Origin: Labrenzia sp. DG1229
GTDB taxonomy: Bacteria > Pseudomonadota > Alphaproteobacteria > Rhizobiales > Stappiaceae
Assembly (NCBI RefSeq): GCF_000521215.1
Contig: NZ_KI928917.1
Coordinates: forward strand, 375,008-425,619
Length of the DNA: 50,612 bases
Direction of reading: 5' to 3'
Both the position numbers and the translations under genes were made by a program. The notes under the pieces were generated by a model, which was not told the DNA's origin, did no database searches, and was given only the letters and a program-made list of their open reading frames with translations. Shown here one piece after another: positions 1-8,597 of the stretch. Each line of letters begins with the position of its first letter. Position 1 is the stretch's first letter.

Positions 1-666
1 CTGGCGTATCCTCGGCCACAGATCTTCGCCGATTCCGTCAAGCACAGGGCGTTCCTGCCCCTCCGTATCGATCTTGAGCAAGTCAATCCGGTCAAGCCCG
101 AACCGGGTGGCGACACTGTCCAGCGTGTCGACTTCCACAGTCACTGTTTCCTTCTTGAACAGTCTTTCGATGAAGGCGTCGTCATCCAGGCGCTCATGCG
201 CTCCCGTGCTGTCGATGATCGCGCGAATATCCTCGCTGGCGCCCTGGCCGAACAACAGCTTCTTCAGTCCATCAGCCAGCTTTTCACCGACGGAGGAATC
301 GCCCGTGGAAAGTGCGGACAGCGCGGGGTAATGATCGAACTGAGCGGTTCCGGTCTTGTCCCCTAAAGCCAGGCATGACACCTTGATGGCGCCGCCGATT
401 TTTTCGGTGTTGCTCCTCAGTGCGCCAAAGGCGGCGGGCATTGGTTCGAAGGCAAATATCCTGGCATCTGGACACAGGTCCCTGAGGCGCAGACAGAACA
501 ATCCGATATTGGCGCCAACATCCAGATAGGTTCCGTCGGCCGGCAGGTCCAACCCACGCTCGATCAGGTCGTCCGAGACAATTTCATGCCAACCGAAACC
601 AACTTCATAATCGTTCACGCAATGAATTTCACGGCCGTCCGGAAGCTCTGCCATTGAAAGGCTCAT
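1..666 (-). CDS. FkbM family methyltransferase (3'-partial)
   Basis: An open frame reads from an ATG at 666 to the left edge of the window without a stop (222 codons), so the C-terminus is missing. The translation has a SAM-binding motif I, DVGANIGLF, near residues 49-57, then FAFEP about 24 residues later. Close to the cut end is LLKIDTEGQE, the hallmark of the FkbM-type methyltransferase domain. Family members O-methylate sugars, lipids or polyketides; the substrate cannot be told from this fragment. Upstream spacing to a weak GGGAAGAG ribosome site supports the ATG. Neighbouring genes to the right point the same way but lie 785 bp off, so no operon partner is visible. Confidence 0.8.
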   Translation of the reverse strand, partial: MSLSMAELPDGREIHCVNDYEVGFGWHEIVSDDLIERGLDLPADGTYLDVGANIGLFCLRLRDLCPDARIFAFEPMPAAFGALRSNTEKIGGAIKVSCLALGDKTGTAQFDHYPALSALSTGDSSVGEKLADGLKKLLFGQGASEDIRAIIDSTGAHERLDDDAFIERLFKKETVTVEVDTLDSVATRFGLDRIDLLKIDTEGQERPVLDGIGEDLWPRIRQ

Positions 667-1451
667 GATACTCTTCCCGCCACTTTTGCAATTTATCCAC
701 TTCACAAGCATGAAGCGGTAACAGCCGCACTTCAACAACTTTAACGTACTCTGGCAGCTCGCCGCGCAGCCGTAAACCCCGCTCACGAAAATCGTCCTGG
801 ACAGTGCGATCCCGCTCAAAAAAACCGCCACGATCGGCTTTCCCTCGTTCCAGACGAGGGGGTCGGAGCTTCGAACCCTATCACTCCGGCCATTTTCCTT
901 CTCCTTCATTGAATTGATTTTAAAGCGTTTTTCGTATTGGCGAGGATCGTGCTGTGCATCTGGAATGATTGGACCAAAGTTTCAGGTTGGTTTTTTCGGC
1001 AAAGGCCTTTCCGATTGCCAATACGACGGTTCAGGCATCTGAGTGTTTGATGTCCGCGTGTGCTCTCAAATCGGTCGTCCGACTGTTTTCCGCTTCCACC
1101 CGAAAGCCGGCATTCGTCATAGACGCAGTGAACTTGCAGGATAGGCGGAATGCAGACTTTAACGCGTCTACGAGGCAACTACGGGAATTCGGCAAAAGCG
1201 GACCTTGATCGTCTGCATGCGTCAAACTCGCGAGTTCCGGTCCAATAGTGGGAAGCGGAAGTTCGCGGCAAGTGTCGGGTTAGAACCAATGCCGTTGACC
1301 GTCCTGCATAGTCTTGCCTTCTCCTCGATATGCATAGGTCATTGTCCGTTTGCACCTGATCGCCAGACATCAGAATCTTGCGCAGGGTGACAGGCGACAC
1401 CGGACGGATTGCAATCCGGTTTCAGCAACATCCGCGTACGGAAGTTTTGTT
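667..1451. other. Intergenic region, no supported gene
   Basis: Short overlapping frames exist on both strands, but none has a convincing ribosome site or a recognisable protein. Two degenerate copies of a GCGGAC/GCGGAA-type motif lie at about 1194-1213 and 1252-1271. They resemble sequences flanking the insertion elements elsewhere in the window. A small hairpin (CCCTCG, seven-base loop, CGAGGG) lies near 852-870 without a T run. Confidence 0.5.
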
Positions 1452-1991
1452 CTATGGAAGCGTCGTTGTCAGGGTTGCGCAGTCCACCAATGTAGTGCCT
1501 GCGCCCAGGATATCCGCCATCAGGTTTCGACCAGGATTTATGACAAACCCGGTATCCGCTGAAAGACCGCGAGCCAAATACAGGTCTGTCGCCTTATCTG
1601 CGGAATTGGATGTGACGCGCACCCTGTCGCTGACCAGATCACGCCCTGCCAGCAGGTCGCGCATGACCTTCGGGGCGGTGATGACAATTCGGATCGAGCC
1701 TGTTCGCCCCACATCAATGCGTTGGCCGGAAAAGTCGCCCGCGACAAAACGGACAGGCATGGTGTGACATGTCCTGTTGACCCGAAACGTTGCGGTGCCA
1801 TTCCCTGCAAGGCCACGCAGCATCAGCAGGTTTCCTTCCCGTGGATGCGGAATATCGATAACAGCGACATCCTGTTTTGTGTCCGTATTCGAATCAGCCT
1901 GCGCGGCGTCGACAGAAGAAACTGCGATCAACGTCGTAAAGAGGGCCAAACCAATGACCGCCAGCTGATCTCTAAGGTCTTCGATGTTCAC
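1452..1991 (-). CDS. Hypothetical exported protein
   Basis: I do not recognise a family. The likely start is the GTG at 1991, seven bases after an AAAGGA ribosome site, giving about 179 residues; an upstream ATG at 2024 lacks such a site. The N-terminus has a short polar stretch, a hydrophobic core (AVIGLALFTTLIAV) and a small-residue cleavage region (VDAAQA), consistent with Sec export. The mature part is soluble and has two cysteines, one in NRTCH and one near the C-terminus, that could form a disulfide. It follows the membrane-bound AraC-type regulator with an 83-bp gap on the same strand, so the two may be co-transcribed. Periplasmic location is inferred. Confidence 0.55.
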   Translation of the reverse strand: MNIEDLRDQLAVIGLALFTTLIAVSSVDAAQADSNTDTKQDVAVIDIPHPREGNLLMLRGLAGNGTATFRVNRTCHTMPVRFVAGDFSGQRIDVGRTGSIRIVITAPKVMRDLLAGRDLVSDRVRVTSNSADKATDLYLARGLSADTGFVINPGRNLMADILGAGTTLVDCATLTTTLP

Positions 1992-2074
1992 GACATTTCC
2001 TTTCTCGGTTGCTTTCCCGTGCATGCGGGTTCTGCAAGCATGAAAGGCGAGAAGCGCTTCAGCCGCGCCCGGAT

Positions 2075-3145
2075 CTACGTATCCGAACGTTTGAGATCGC
2101 GATTGCGGACGTTCTTGTTGCCGGAACCTTGCCGTCTTTGACAGGACGGCGTTTGACCGGTGAGGCGGCGAAACTCGGTGTTAAAGCTGGATTTGCTTTG
2201 GAATCCAGCCTCCCACATGATGTCCGTCACAGGCAAATCGGTGGTTTTCAGAAGCATCGCGGCATGGCGCACGCGAAACCCATTGATGTAGCGCGAGATA
2301 TTCTCGCCATGGATACGATTGACCGCTTTCGACACACTTCGTGCGGGGCAGTGCAGCCTCCGACCCAACCGCGCGAGCGTCAGGTCCGGGTCAGTGAACA
2401 TCTTGTGTTCGATCATCAGCCTGTCAAGCTTGCGCAACAGGTCCTGATCCTCTTCAAGCGTTTCCTGCCTCGGCGCTTCTCGGGAAACGTCTCGCGTCCG
2501 GGGTCCAAGAACAAGTGGCAGCCCAACAAGCGCGCAGAGCAGGACCACCGCAACAACCACGCCGGATGCGCCGGTCAGGAGGCGCATTACCCCTGCATTG
2601 CCCGCAGAGAGCATCGCAGCAAGGATCGTGGCATCGGCTGCAACGATCAGGGCGATAAAGAGGATTGCGAAAAGCAATGCAATTCTGACCAAGCGAAATT
2701 TGTTTGGTGCGACCTGAACAAATGCGTCCGGCGGCTGGCGCAGCATCGCCGTCAACAAAATGGCATAGACGGCATTTGTTCCGATCACGATCACATCAGC
2801 GGACCAGGCCGTCGGTACGAGAAGCGCGAGTTCCGCCAAGGCCAGTCCCGTGGCTGTAATCTGAAGCGCCTGACGTGTCGGGGACCCGGTCGTTGACGCA
2901 AGTGATTGAAAACCAAGCCAGAGCGTCGGGGCAATCAGTATCGCGATATGAGGCTGTACCCCGCCAAGCACCTCAAAACCATATTCCACTCTTAGCCCCA
3001 CAAACGCGGTGACCACCGCAATGAGGCCAAGTCCAAGGCCAAACAGAACGCGCGCTGCAATCGGTAGAAGCGGTCTGCTTACAACCGCCGCTGCAATGAA
3101 CACAGCGAGAATCGAAATGATCCAGGACGTTGGAACCGTGTTCAC
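2075..3145 (-). CDS. AraC-family regulator with N-terminal membrane domain
   Basis: The first about 210 residues form six or seven hydrophobic segments separated by short loops. A linker follows (RTRDVSREAPRQE), then a C-terminal AraC/XylS helix-turn-helix pair over roughly the last 100 residues; the second helix contains DIMWEAGFQSKSSFNTEFRR, a typical AraC signature. I chose the GTG at 3145 because GAGGAA lies eight bases upstream; an ATG at 3235 would add 30 uncharged residues without a ribosome site. Such proteins probably sense a membrane or periplasmic cue and bind DNA from the membrane. The ligand is unknown. The exported protein at 1452-1991 is the obvious candidate target or partner. 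Confidence 0.8.
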   Translation of the reverse strand: MNTVPTSWIISILAVFIAAAVVSRPLLPIAARVLFGLGLGLIAVVTAFVGLRVEYGFEVLGGVQPHIAILIAPTLWLGFQSLASTTGSPTRQALQITATGLALAELALLVPTAWSADVIVIGTNAVYAILLTAMLRQPPDAFVQVAPNKFRLVRIALLFAILFIALIVAADATILAAMLSAGNAGVMRLLTGASGVVVAVVLLCALVGLPLVLGPRTRDVSREAPRQETLEEDQDLLRKLDRLMIEHKMFTDPDLTLARLGRRLHCPARSVSKAVNRIHGENISRYINGFRVRHAAMLLKTTDLPVTDIMWEAGFQSKSSFNTEFRRLTGQTPSCQRRQGSGNKNVRNRDLKRSDT

Positions 3146-3739
3146 AGTCGTATTCCTCAAGCCAGGTTCCCAAGCGCGCAACCGCATAGATGTCCCGCAA
3201 CGATTCAGGAACCGCGCAAATGCGATGCCCGACATGCAAGACTATGATGGCGCCGAATTTAACACCACACGGATAGGTGCTCTGTTTGCGGTCTCCAGTT
3301 CTAGATCGCGTTTCAGAACTATTTTCAGCCTGAAAAGTGTTCTGTGTCCCGCGCCGTGTGAATTCGCAGACCGGCAGATTTTGCGGCTGCAGCGAACGTC
3401 CGGGTCGACGGGCAACGCAGCAGACTCACGGCATAACCGCGAAAGGCAACCCGGGCCGAAATTAACTGCACTGTCTGTGGTCAAGTTTCCGAAAAAATTT
3501 TGGAATTTCCGGGCCAAGTGGCATGTCCGGTCCAGGCATGCATCTGACCAGGCGCTTGCTGACAGACCCCAATATTGTTGGCGATGTCATCGGTAGACCA
3601 CGCAAGACTTCACGAAACCGCTTCAGGTTCGCTATTTTTAAAAGCAGGGAGTTACTGACAGAGCTCAGATGACATATATTGGTTTGGCAAAGTGAGTGAC
3701 CTAAACAGATACCGGAGACTGATGTGTCACCAAGTAATA
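3146..3739. other. Intergenic region left of the IS630 element
   Basis: This contains the promoter region of the AraC-type gene and about 500 bp in which I find no supported gene. Frames on both strands are short and without family features. The right end meets the IS630 left terminus at the TA dinucleotide 3738-3739. The frame that continues on the far side of the element is closed here by a TAA at 3735-3737, so no 5' half of the gene to the right is visible. Confidence 0.5.
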
Positions 3740-3827
3740 CCAGCAAGCATTGAGCGAGACTCATTTTGGGGATTCCCAAAGTGCAACAACTCTGAATCCA
3801 TGGAACCGTTCGATTCGGAGGATTTCC

Positions 3828-4888
3828 ATGGGAAGAGCTTTAGGCTTACGAAGGGATTTTGACGGGGCTGGGTTGCGGCGCCTTGCGAAGGTGTCAAAGG
3901 ATGCCGGCCAGAGCCGGCGCCTTGTTGCACTGGCGGAGATCTACGACGGTGCCCGACGAACGGAGGCGGCCCGCCTTGGCGGGGTCACGCTTCAGGTGGT
4001 TCGAGATTGGGTGTTGCGCTTCAACGCGGAAGGTCCGGATGGCCTGATCGACCGCCCGGCACCGGGCCGGCAGGCGAAGCTGAACGAGGATCAGCGCCAA
4101 GCTCTTGCCCGTATCGTTGAGGACGGTCCGGTCCCGGCCATCCATGGTGTTGTGCGCTGGCGGCGCAAGGACCTGGCCCTTTGGATCTTCGAGGAATTCG
4201 GCATTTGTCTCGAAGCTTCGTCGGTGGGCCGCGAGTTGCGGGCGCTGGGGTTCCGCAAGCTGACGGCGCGGCCGCAGCATAAGGGACAGAACGAATATGC
4301 ACTGGAGGATTTTAAAAAAGCTTCCCTGCCGAATTGGAGACGATCCGGGCCACGCTCCCGGCCGGTGTGACCATAGAGATCTGGTGGTCGGATGAAGCCA
4401 GGATCGGCCAGAAAACCAAGCTCACGCGGCGGTGGGCCAGACGCGGCACACGGCCCAATGCCCCCAAGGATCAGCGCACCAAATCGGTCTGGATCTTCGG
4501 CGCAGTCTGCCCTGCCAGGGGCGTCGGCGCGGGCCTCGTTCTCCCCCGTTGCAACACCAAGGCCATGCAGTGGCATCTTGACGAGATTTCATCGCAGGTC
4601 GCGCCGGGTGCCCATGCCGTTCTTGTCCTCGATCGGGCAGGATGGCACATCACCGCAAAGCTAGATATTCCCGCCAACATCACCCTCCTGCCATTGCCAC
4701 CACGCGCTCCTGAGTTGAACCCAATGGAGAACATCTGGCAATTCATGCGCGACAACTGGCTCTCAAACCGGATCTTCAATTCCTACCAGGAGATCGTCGC
4801 GCTCTGTTGCCAGGCCTGGAACCGGCTCACCAATCAACCATGGACCATCATGTCAATCGGATTGCGAAAATGGGCGCATCGGTTCTGA
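3828..4888 (+). CDS. IS630 transposase, OrfA/OrfB joined by -1 frameshift
   Basis: OrfA starts at ATG 3828, eight bases after GGAGG, and alone would end at 4370. It carries winged-helix DNA-binding sequence (RRTEAARLGGVTLQVVRDWV). OrfB is in the -1 frame and runs to 4888 with the DDE catalytic core: Asp in WWSDEARIG, Asp in VLDRAGWH and Glu in LNPMENIW. Joining them at the A6 run 4314-4319 gives a continuous IS630-like protein of about 353 residues (FKKSFPAELE across the joint). The family commonly uses such a programmed frameshift, so this is probably functional rather than broken. An in-frame ATG at 4334 could start OrfB separately. Confidence 0.85.
4310..4320 (+). promoter_or_regulatory. 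Candidate slippery site for -1 frameshift in IS630 transposase
   Basis: The sequence is TTTTAAAAAAG. The zero frame reads GAT TTT AAA AAA GCT. Re-reading one A moves into the OrfB frame and restores the family-like sequence. An A6 run can also cause transcriptional slippage; the sequence does not tell the two apart. Confidence 0.6.
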
Positions 4889-4902
4889 TCAATGCTCGTT
4901 GG

Positions 4903-5751
4903 TATAAGGGCCGCGTCGAAAGACTGATTGATACGATTGCTTCAGAGTTCCAGTCTCATCTCATCGACTTGTGGAACACCTCCACAGTCCTCGATATCCA
5001 GGACGGCGCCGTTCAAAAAATGATCTCAAGCGAAGCACCTTTTGGTGTCATCGGGATCAAGATCCTGATGCGCAATCCGGGAGACGCAAATCGTCTTTTT
5101 GAGCATCAGTGGAATTTCAGCATCGGGATCACCGGATGTGAATTCACGCTTTTGGATGTCGATTACCAGAACGACGTTTGGATCGGTGATGCGAATTCCG
5201 CAGCATTCGCTGGGCACGAACATATTGCCTACAAATCGGTTGAACACATGATTGCCTTTCATGGCGACGATTTCGGCGTCGGAAAAGTCTTCATCGAAAA
5301 AATTGGTGCTCTCTGCCCCAACCTGCTTGAAAAGCCACCATTGTTCTTTCGACTGCCGCGCAGGGCGCCACCCGCCTACAGATTTACGGCAGCACCCCAG
5401 GCCATTCGCGAGGAGTTAGGCCTTTCATCTGATGACCGCGAGGTTCTGATTGACACGATGATCAAAGAACACGGGATTGACCCATACAAGATCCTTCTGT
5501 CCTTCCATTCTGATGAAAACTTCTGGCTGGTTGATCTCCCCGAAGCGCTTGTCGACCGTTACCAGCATGGCCTGATTGATCCAAGCCTTGGTGAACACCA
5601 TTCAAATCTTGAGGTCGGGGTATCCATTACAGCAGAGGCTCTGAGGAACAGGATCCGGCAGAAGTCAAACAGCGCTGAGCGCGATAACGACGTCTTTTTC
5701 TCAATGTCTGGAAGCGGTTCCGCGTCAGGTTACTTGAACCGATTGAATTGA
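4903..5751 (+). pseudogene. 5'-truncated gene of unknown function next to IS630
   Basis: An open frame runs from 4807, inside the IS630 element, across its right end and on to 5751. The first 32 codons come from antisense-unrelated IS sequence in another frame than the transposase, so the true gene body is the about 280 codons from 4903 onward. No in-frame 5' half exists left of the element (a TAA sits directly before the target TA). The protein is soluble, acidic and without a signal peptide; I recognise no family. A possible internal start is the ATG at 5021. It may be a remnant or a new hybrid ORF using the IS as leader. Confidence 0.5.
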
Positions 5752-5950
5752 GTTTACGTTGGCTGGTGTCATTTTTTTGCTGCGAGAAAGCGCGCAATTC
5801 CTGACCGTCTCCTCCCTGATTCAAAACCGACCTTCGCTGCGAGCGTATTGGGTTACAACAATGCGCCTCAGGATCGGACGTTTGTGGATTTTCGGCCAGG
5901 TTTGAAAAGTTGCCATTCACGGTGAGGCAACCGAATGTGTATTGAGGGCG

Positions 5951-7491
5951 TATTCCGTTGAAAAAGTCGGTAGTTTGATTGTTTCTGATAGGTGGTCGCG
6001 TTTGTGAAGCCTGTTGGTTCACGCAACTTGGCGAGCGAGGCTTTGTATTGGGATCAGCTTTGCGAGTTTCCTAAGGTTCTGGGCAGTTGCTGCGAGGTGG
6101 AATTCATCACGAACACCACAGGGGCCACGTAATCGGAGCCGGTCGAGTTTTAGAATGCGCTTGAGATGGGCGAACAACATCTCGACCTTTTTGCGAAGCT
6201 TGCAGGAGATCGCGTAGTCTACAGTTTCGGTGATCTTGCGAGCGACATCGCGTGAGGTCTCATAGACTGATCGCGTCACTTTGCGCTGCGGTTCTTTTGG
6301 GCAACATCTGGCTTTGAGTTGGCATCCGTCGCAGTCAGCCTTGCGGGCGCGGTAGCGCAATATCCCGTCCTTGTGAGGTCCAGTTGGTCTTGGCTTGGTG
6401 AAAGCGCGGCGATTTTGCTTGAGCTCTTTGCCTCCAGGGCAGACATAAAGATCATTCTCATCATCATAAGTAAAATAGGCACGCTCAAAGGTTCCGTCCG
6501 TTCGGCCAGACTTATCGACCACTGGAATATGAGGGGCGATGCCACGCTCCTGCACCAGCCATTCAAGCAGTGGCCCTGTGCCATATGCCGTGTCCGCAAT
6601 CATGCGTTCCGGGTTGATGTCGAAGGTGTCTTTGGTTCTGTCGAGCATCGTTTGCATGGCACCGAGTTCGGCCTGCCGGACAGATCGTGAAGCTTCAACA
6701 TCCAGAATAACGGCATTATCGGTATCAATCATGTAGTTGGCCGAGTAGGCAAAGAAAGCTGGCCCTTTGCGGGCCGCAGTCCACTGCGACGCAGGATCGG
6801 AATGTGAGGTAAACTTCGGTTGCACCGGCGTGGCTGCACCAAACGCTGCTTCATCAAGCGTTGCCAAATACTCACGCACAGCACGCGGCACAGCGTCAGG
6901 ATCAATGGGCTCATGCTTCCACTCAGAAGGTGGCGAAGAGTTTTGTCGATTGGCGTCGGCTGCAACAAGGCTGGCATCCACCGCAAGGCGTTGCCCACTG
7001 ACCAGACCTTCGGTGATGCAACGGGCAACGACCGTCTCGAACACTTGTCGCAACAGATCACTGTCCCGGAACCGTCCATGGCGGTTCTTCGAGAAAGTCG
7101 AGCGGTCCGGTATTGGATCGCTCAGATCAAGGCGGCAAAACCAGCGCTAGGCCAGATTGAGATGGACTTCCTCGCACCGTCGCCGTTCTGACCGGATACC
7201 CATCGTGTAACCGACCAGCAGCATCCGTATCATCAGTTCCGGATCAACTGAAGGACGACCAGTCGAACTATAAAACGGAGCCAGATGTTTGCGAAGGTCA
7301 GACAAATCAACGAACCGGTCAATCGAGCGCAAAAGATGATCTGTCGGGACATGATCCTCAATCGAGAACTCATAGAACAGCGCGCATTGCGCTTCCTGTC
7401 TCGGACCCGTCATCGCCTGCATCTCCAAAATCAGTAAGAAGATTGAATCAGCGTTCAGTTCTCGAAACAACAGGAGTTTTTCAACGGAATA
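5951..7491 (-). mobile_element. IS1182-family insertion sequence, copy A
   Basis: Terminal inverted repeats TATTCCGTTGAAAAA occur at 5951 and, inverted, at 7491. The tetranucleotide GGCG lies directly outside both ends (5947-5950 and 7492-7495), a likely 4-bp target duplication. The inside carries one transposase frame with a premature stop. Its right end is only 52 bp from the stop of the oxidoreductase gene at 7544. Confidence 0.8.
6019..7413 (-). pseudogene. IS1182-family transposase with internal amber codon
   Basis: The frame from ATG 7413 (MTGPRQEAQ) to the stop at 6019 is collinear over its full length with the intact transposase at 48918-50282. It is interrupted once by TAG at 7147-7149. 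The intact copy has Tyr there (HLNLAYRWFC against HLNLA-stop-RWFC), so one TAC to TAG change explains the break; the frame does not shift. The N-terminal IS1182 domain (FYEFSIEDHVP) and the C-terminal DDE part (MLFAHLKRIL near the end) are both present. Unless the amber codon is suppressed, the element cannot transpose by itself. It diverges clearly from the other copy in sequence. Confidence 0.85.
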
Positions 7492-7543
7492 GGCGGAAAG
7501 CGGACGTTTGTTGCATTTGGTACAAAAGTCAAAAAAATTTCCT

Positions 7544-8521
7544 TTACGTCGTGACTACGATCTTACCGCCAGCGGTGTTGGTCTCCATGGTGCTGTGGGC
7601 CTCAACGATCTTATCGATCGAAAATGTCTTACCGATCGGTGGGGTGAAGCTTCCCGCCTCCACCGCGCTGACAACCTGCTGTAAGGGCGTCGAGGCGAAG
7701 TCCTCGGCGCCTCCGGCATAGGTTGTCAGGTTGACGGCGGTCGGGATAGCACCCATCGGGCTGAAGTGGTCAAGCTCCCAGGCGTTTCCGACCATGCCAG
7801 TCATGCAAACAGATCCGCCCATTGCCGTGCATTGAAGGCTGTCGAGAAGGGTTGTCGTCCCGACAAGTTCAAGCACACGATTTATGCCCTCGGGGTGGAC
7901 TTTTCGTACGGCGGGCGCGATTTGCCCTCCATCGATGAAGACCTCGTCGGCGCCGTTCTTTAGGAGCATTTCCCGTCGACCTTCACGCCGGGAGGTCGCC
8001 AGGACGCTGAGACCTGCCTGCTTTGCCAAAATGGCCGCGGTCAGACCCACGGAGGTCGTCCCGCCGCGGATGAGAAGCGTTTCGTCGCTTTTCGCGCCAA
8101 GCGCCGTATGGAGCGATCCCCAAGCGGTCTGTACCATCTCCGGCAATGCGCCGAGAATGCTCCACGGCAGCGTCGTTGTCAGCTTCTGCACCTGTCCAGC
8201 GGGGACTAGGGTGTATTCCGCATAACCGCCGTCGAACTGCCGGCCCATGCCGCCCATGGCGGTTGCCACGGTATCGCCTTCAGAAAACCCACCGTCCGGC
8301 GCTGCTATAACTTCGCCTACGGCCTCGATGCCGAGGACACGCGGGAACGGCACGTTGGGAGAATGGCCCTGCCGTGTAAAGAGTTCCGACCGGTTGAGTC
8401 CGAAGGCCCGCACCCGGATCAAGACCCAGCCCGGCTTCGGCTCCGGAACTGGCAGGGCCTCGATCTTAAGGACCTCCGGCCCGCCGGGTCCCCTTATGAC
8501 AACCGCCTTCATGCTGCTCAT
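7544..8521 (-). CDS. Quinone oxidoreductase-like MDR-family NAD(P)-dependent reductase
   Basis: The 325-residue protein has the medium-chain dehydrogenase/reductase layout. The N-terminal GroES-like domain contains GGPEVLKIEALPVPEP and RVLGIEAVGEV. The Rossmann domain contains the nucleotide-binding stretch LLIRGGTTSVGLTAA near residue 150. It lacks the cysteine ligands of the zinc alcohol dehydrogenases, so it belongs with zinc-independent quinone or enal reductases (QOR/zeta-crystallin type). The reaction is probably NADPH-dependent reduction of a quinone or alpha,beta-unsaturated carbonyl; the substrate is unknown. It lies 76 bp downstream of the Cys-rich secreted protein on the same strand, and the divergent LysR gene at 9845 may control both. 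Confidence 0.85.
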   Translation of the reverse strand: MSSMKAVVIRGPGGPEVLKIEALPVPEPKPGWVLIRVRAFGLNRSELFTRQGHSPNVPFPRVLGIEAVGEVIAAPDGGFSEGDTVATAMGGMGRQFDGGYAEYTLVPAGQVQKLTTTLPWSILGALPEMVQTAWGSLHTALGAKSDETLLIRGGTTSVGLTAAILAKQAGLSVLATSRREGRREMLLKNGADEVFIDGGQIAPAVRKVHPEGINRVLELVGTTTLLDSLQCTAMGGSVCMTGMVGNAWELDHFSPMGAIPTAVNLTTYAGGAEDFASTPLQQVVSAVEAGSFTPPIGKTFSIDKIVEAHSTMETNTAGGKIVVTT

Positions 8522-8597
8522 TCCGTGCTCTCCCGCACCGTTTCCGTTTTTACAAAGGGTGCCTTCCGGTTCGGCATCAGTTCATCGCCCAATTCCG

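Larger units (their letters stand above)
3740..4902 (+). mobile_element. IS630-family insertion sequence (about 1.16 kb)
   Basis: The ends form imperfect inverted repeats. The left end starts CCAGCAAGCATTGAGC at 3740. The reverse complement of the right end starts CCAACGAGCATTGATC at 4902. A TA dinucleotide flanks each side (3738-3739 and 4903-4904), the target duplication expected for this Tc1/mariner-related family. Length and the single frameshifted transposase also fit. The element looks complete. Its insertion supplied an artificial start to the ORF on its right side. Confidence 0.85.

Noticed and set aside
906..1225. Overlapping short frames on both strands in the first intergenic region
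   Set aside because: No ribosome sites, no family features, mutually overlapping; chance frames in GC-rich DNA.
2009..2896. Long plus-strand frame opposite the AraC-type gene
   Set aside because: Antisense shadow; low-complexity charged translation, while the minus frame has clear membrane and AraC sequence.
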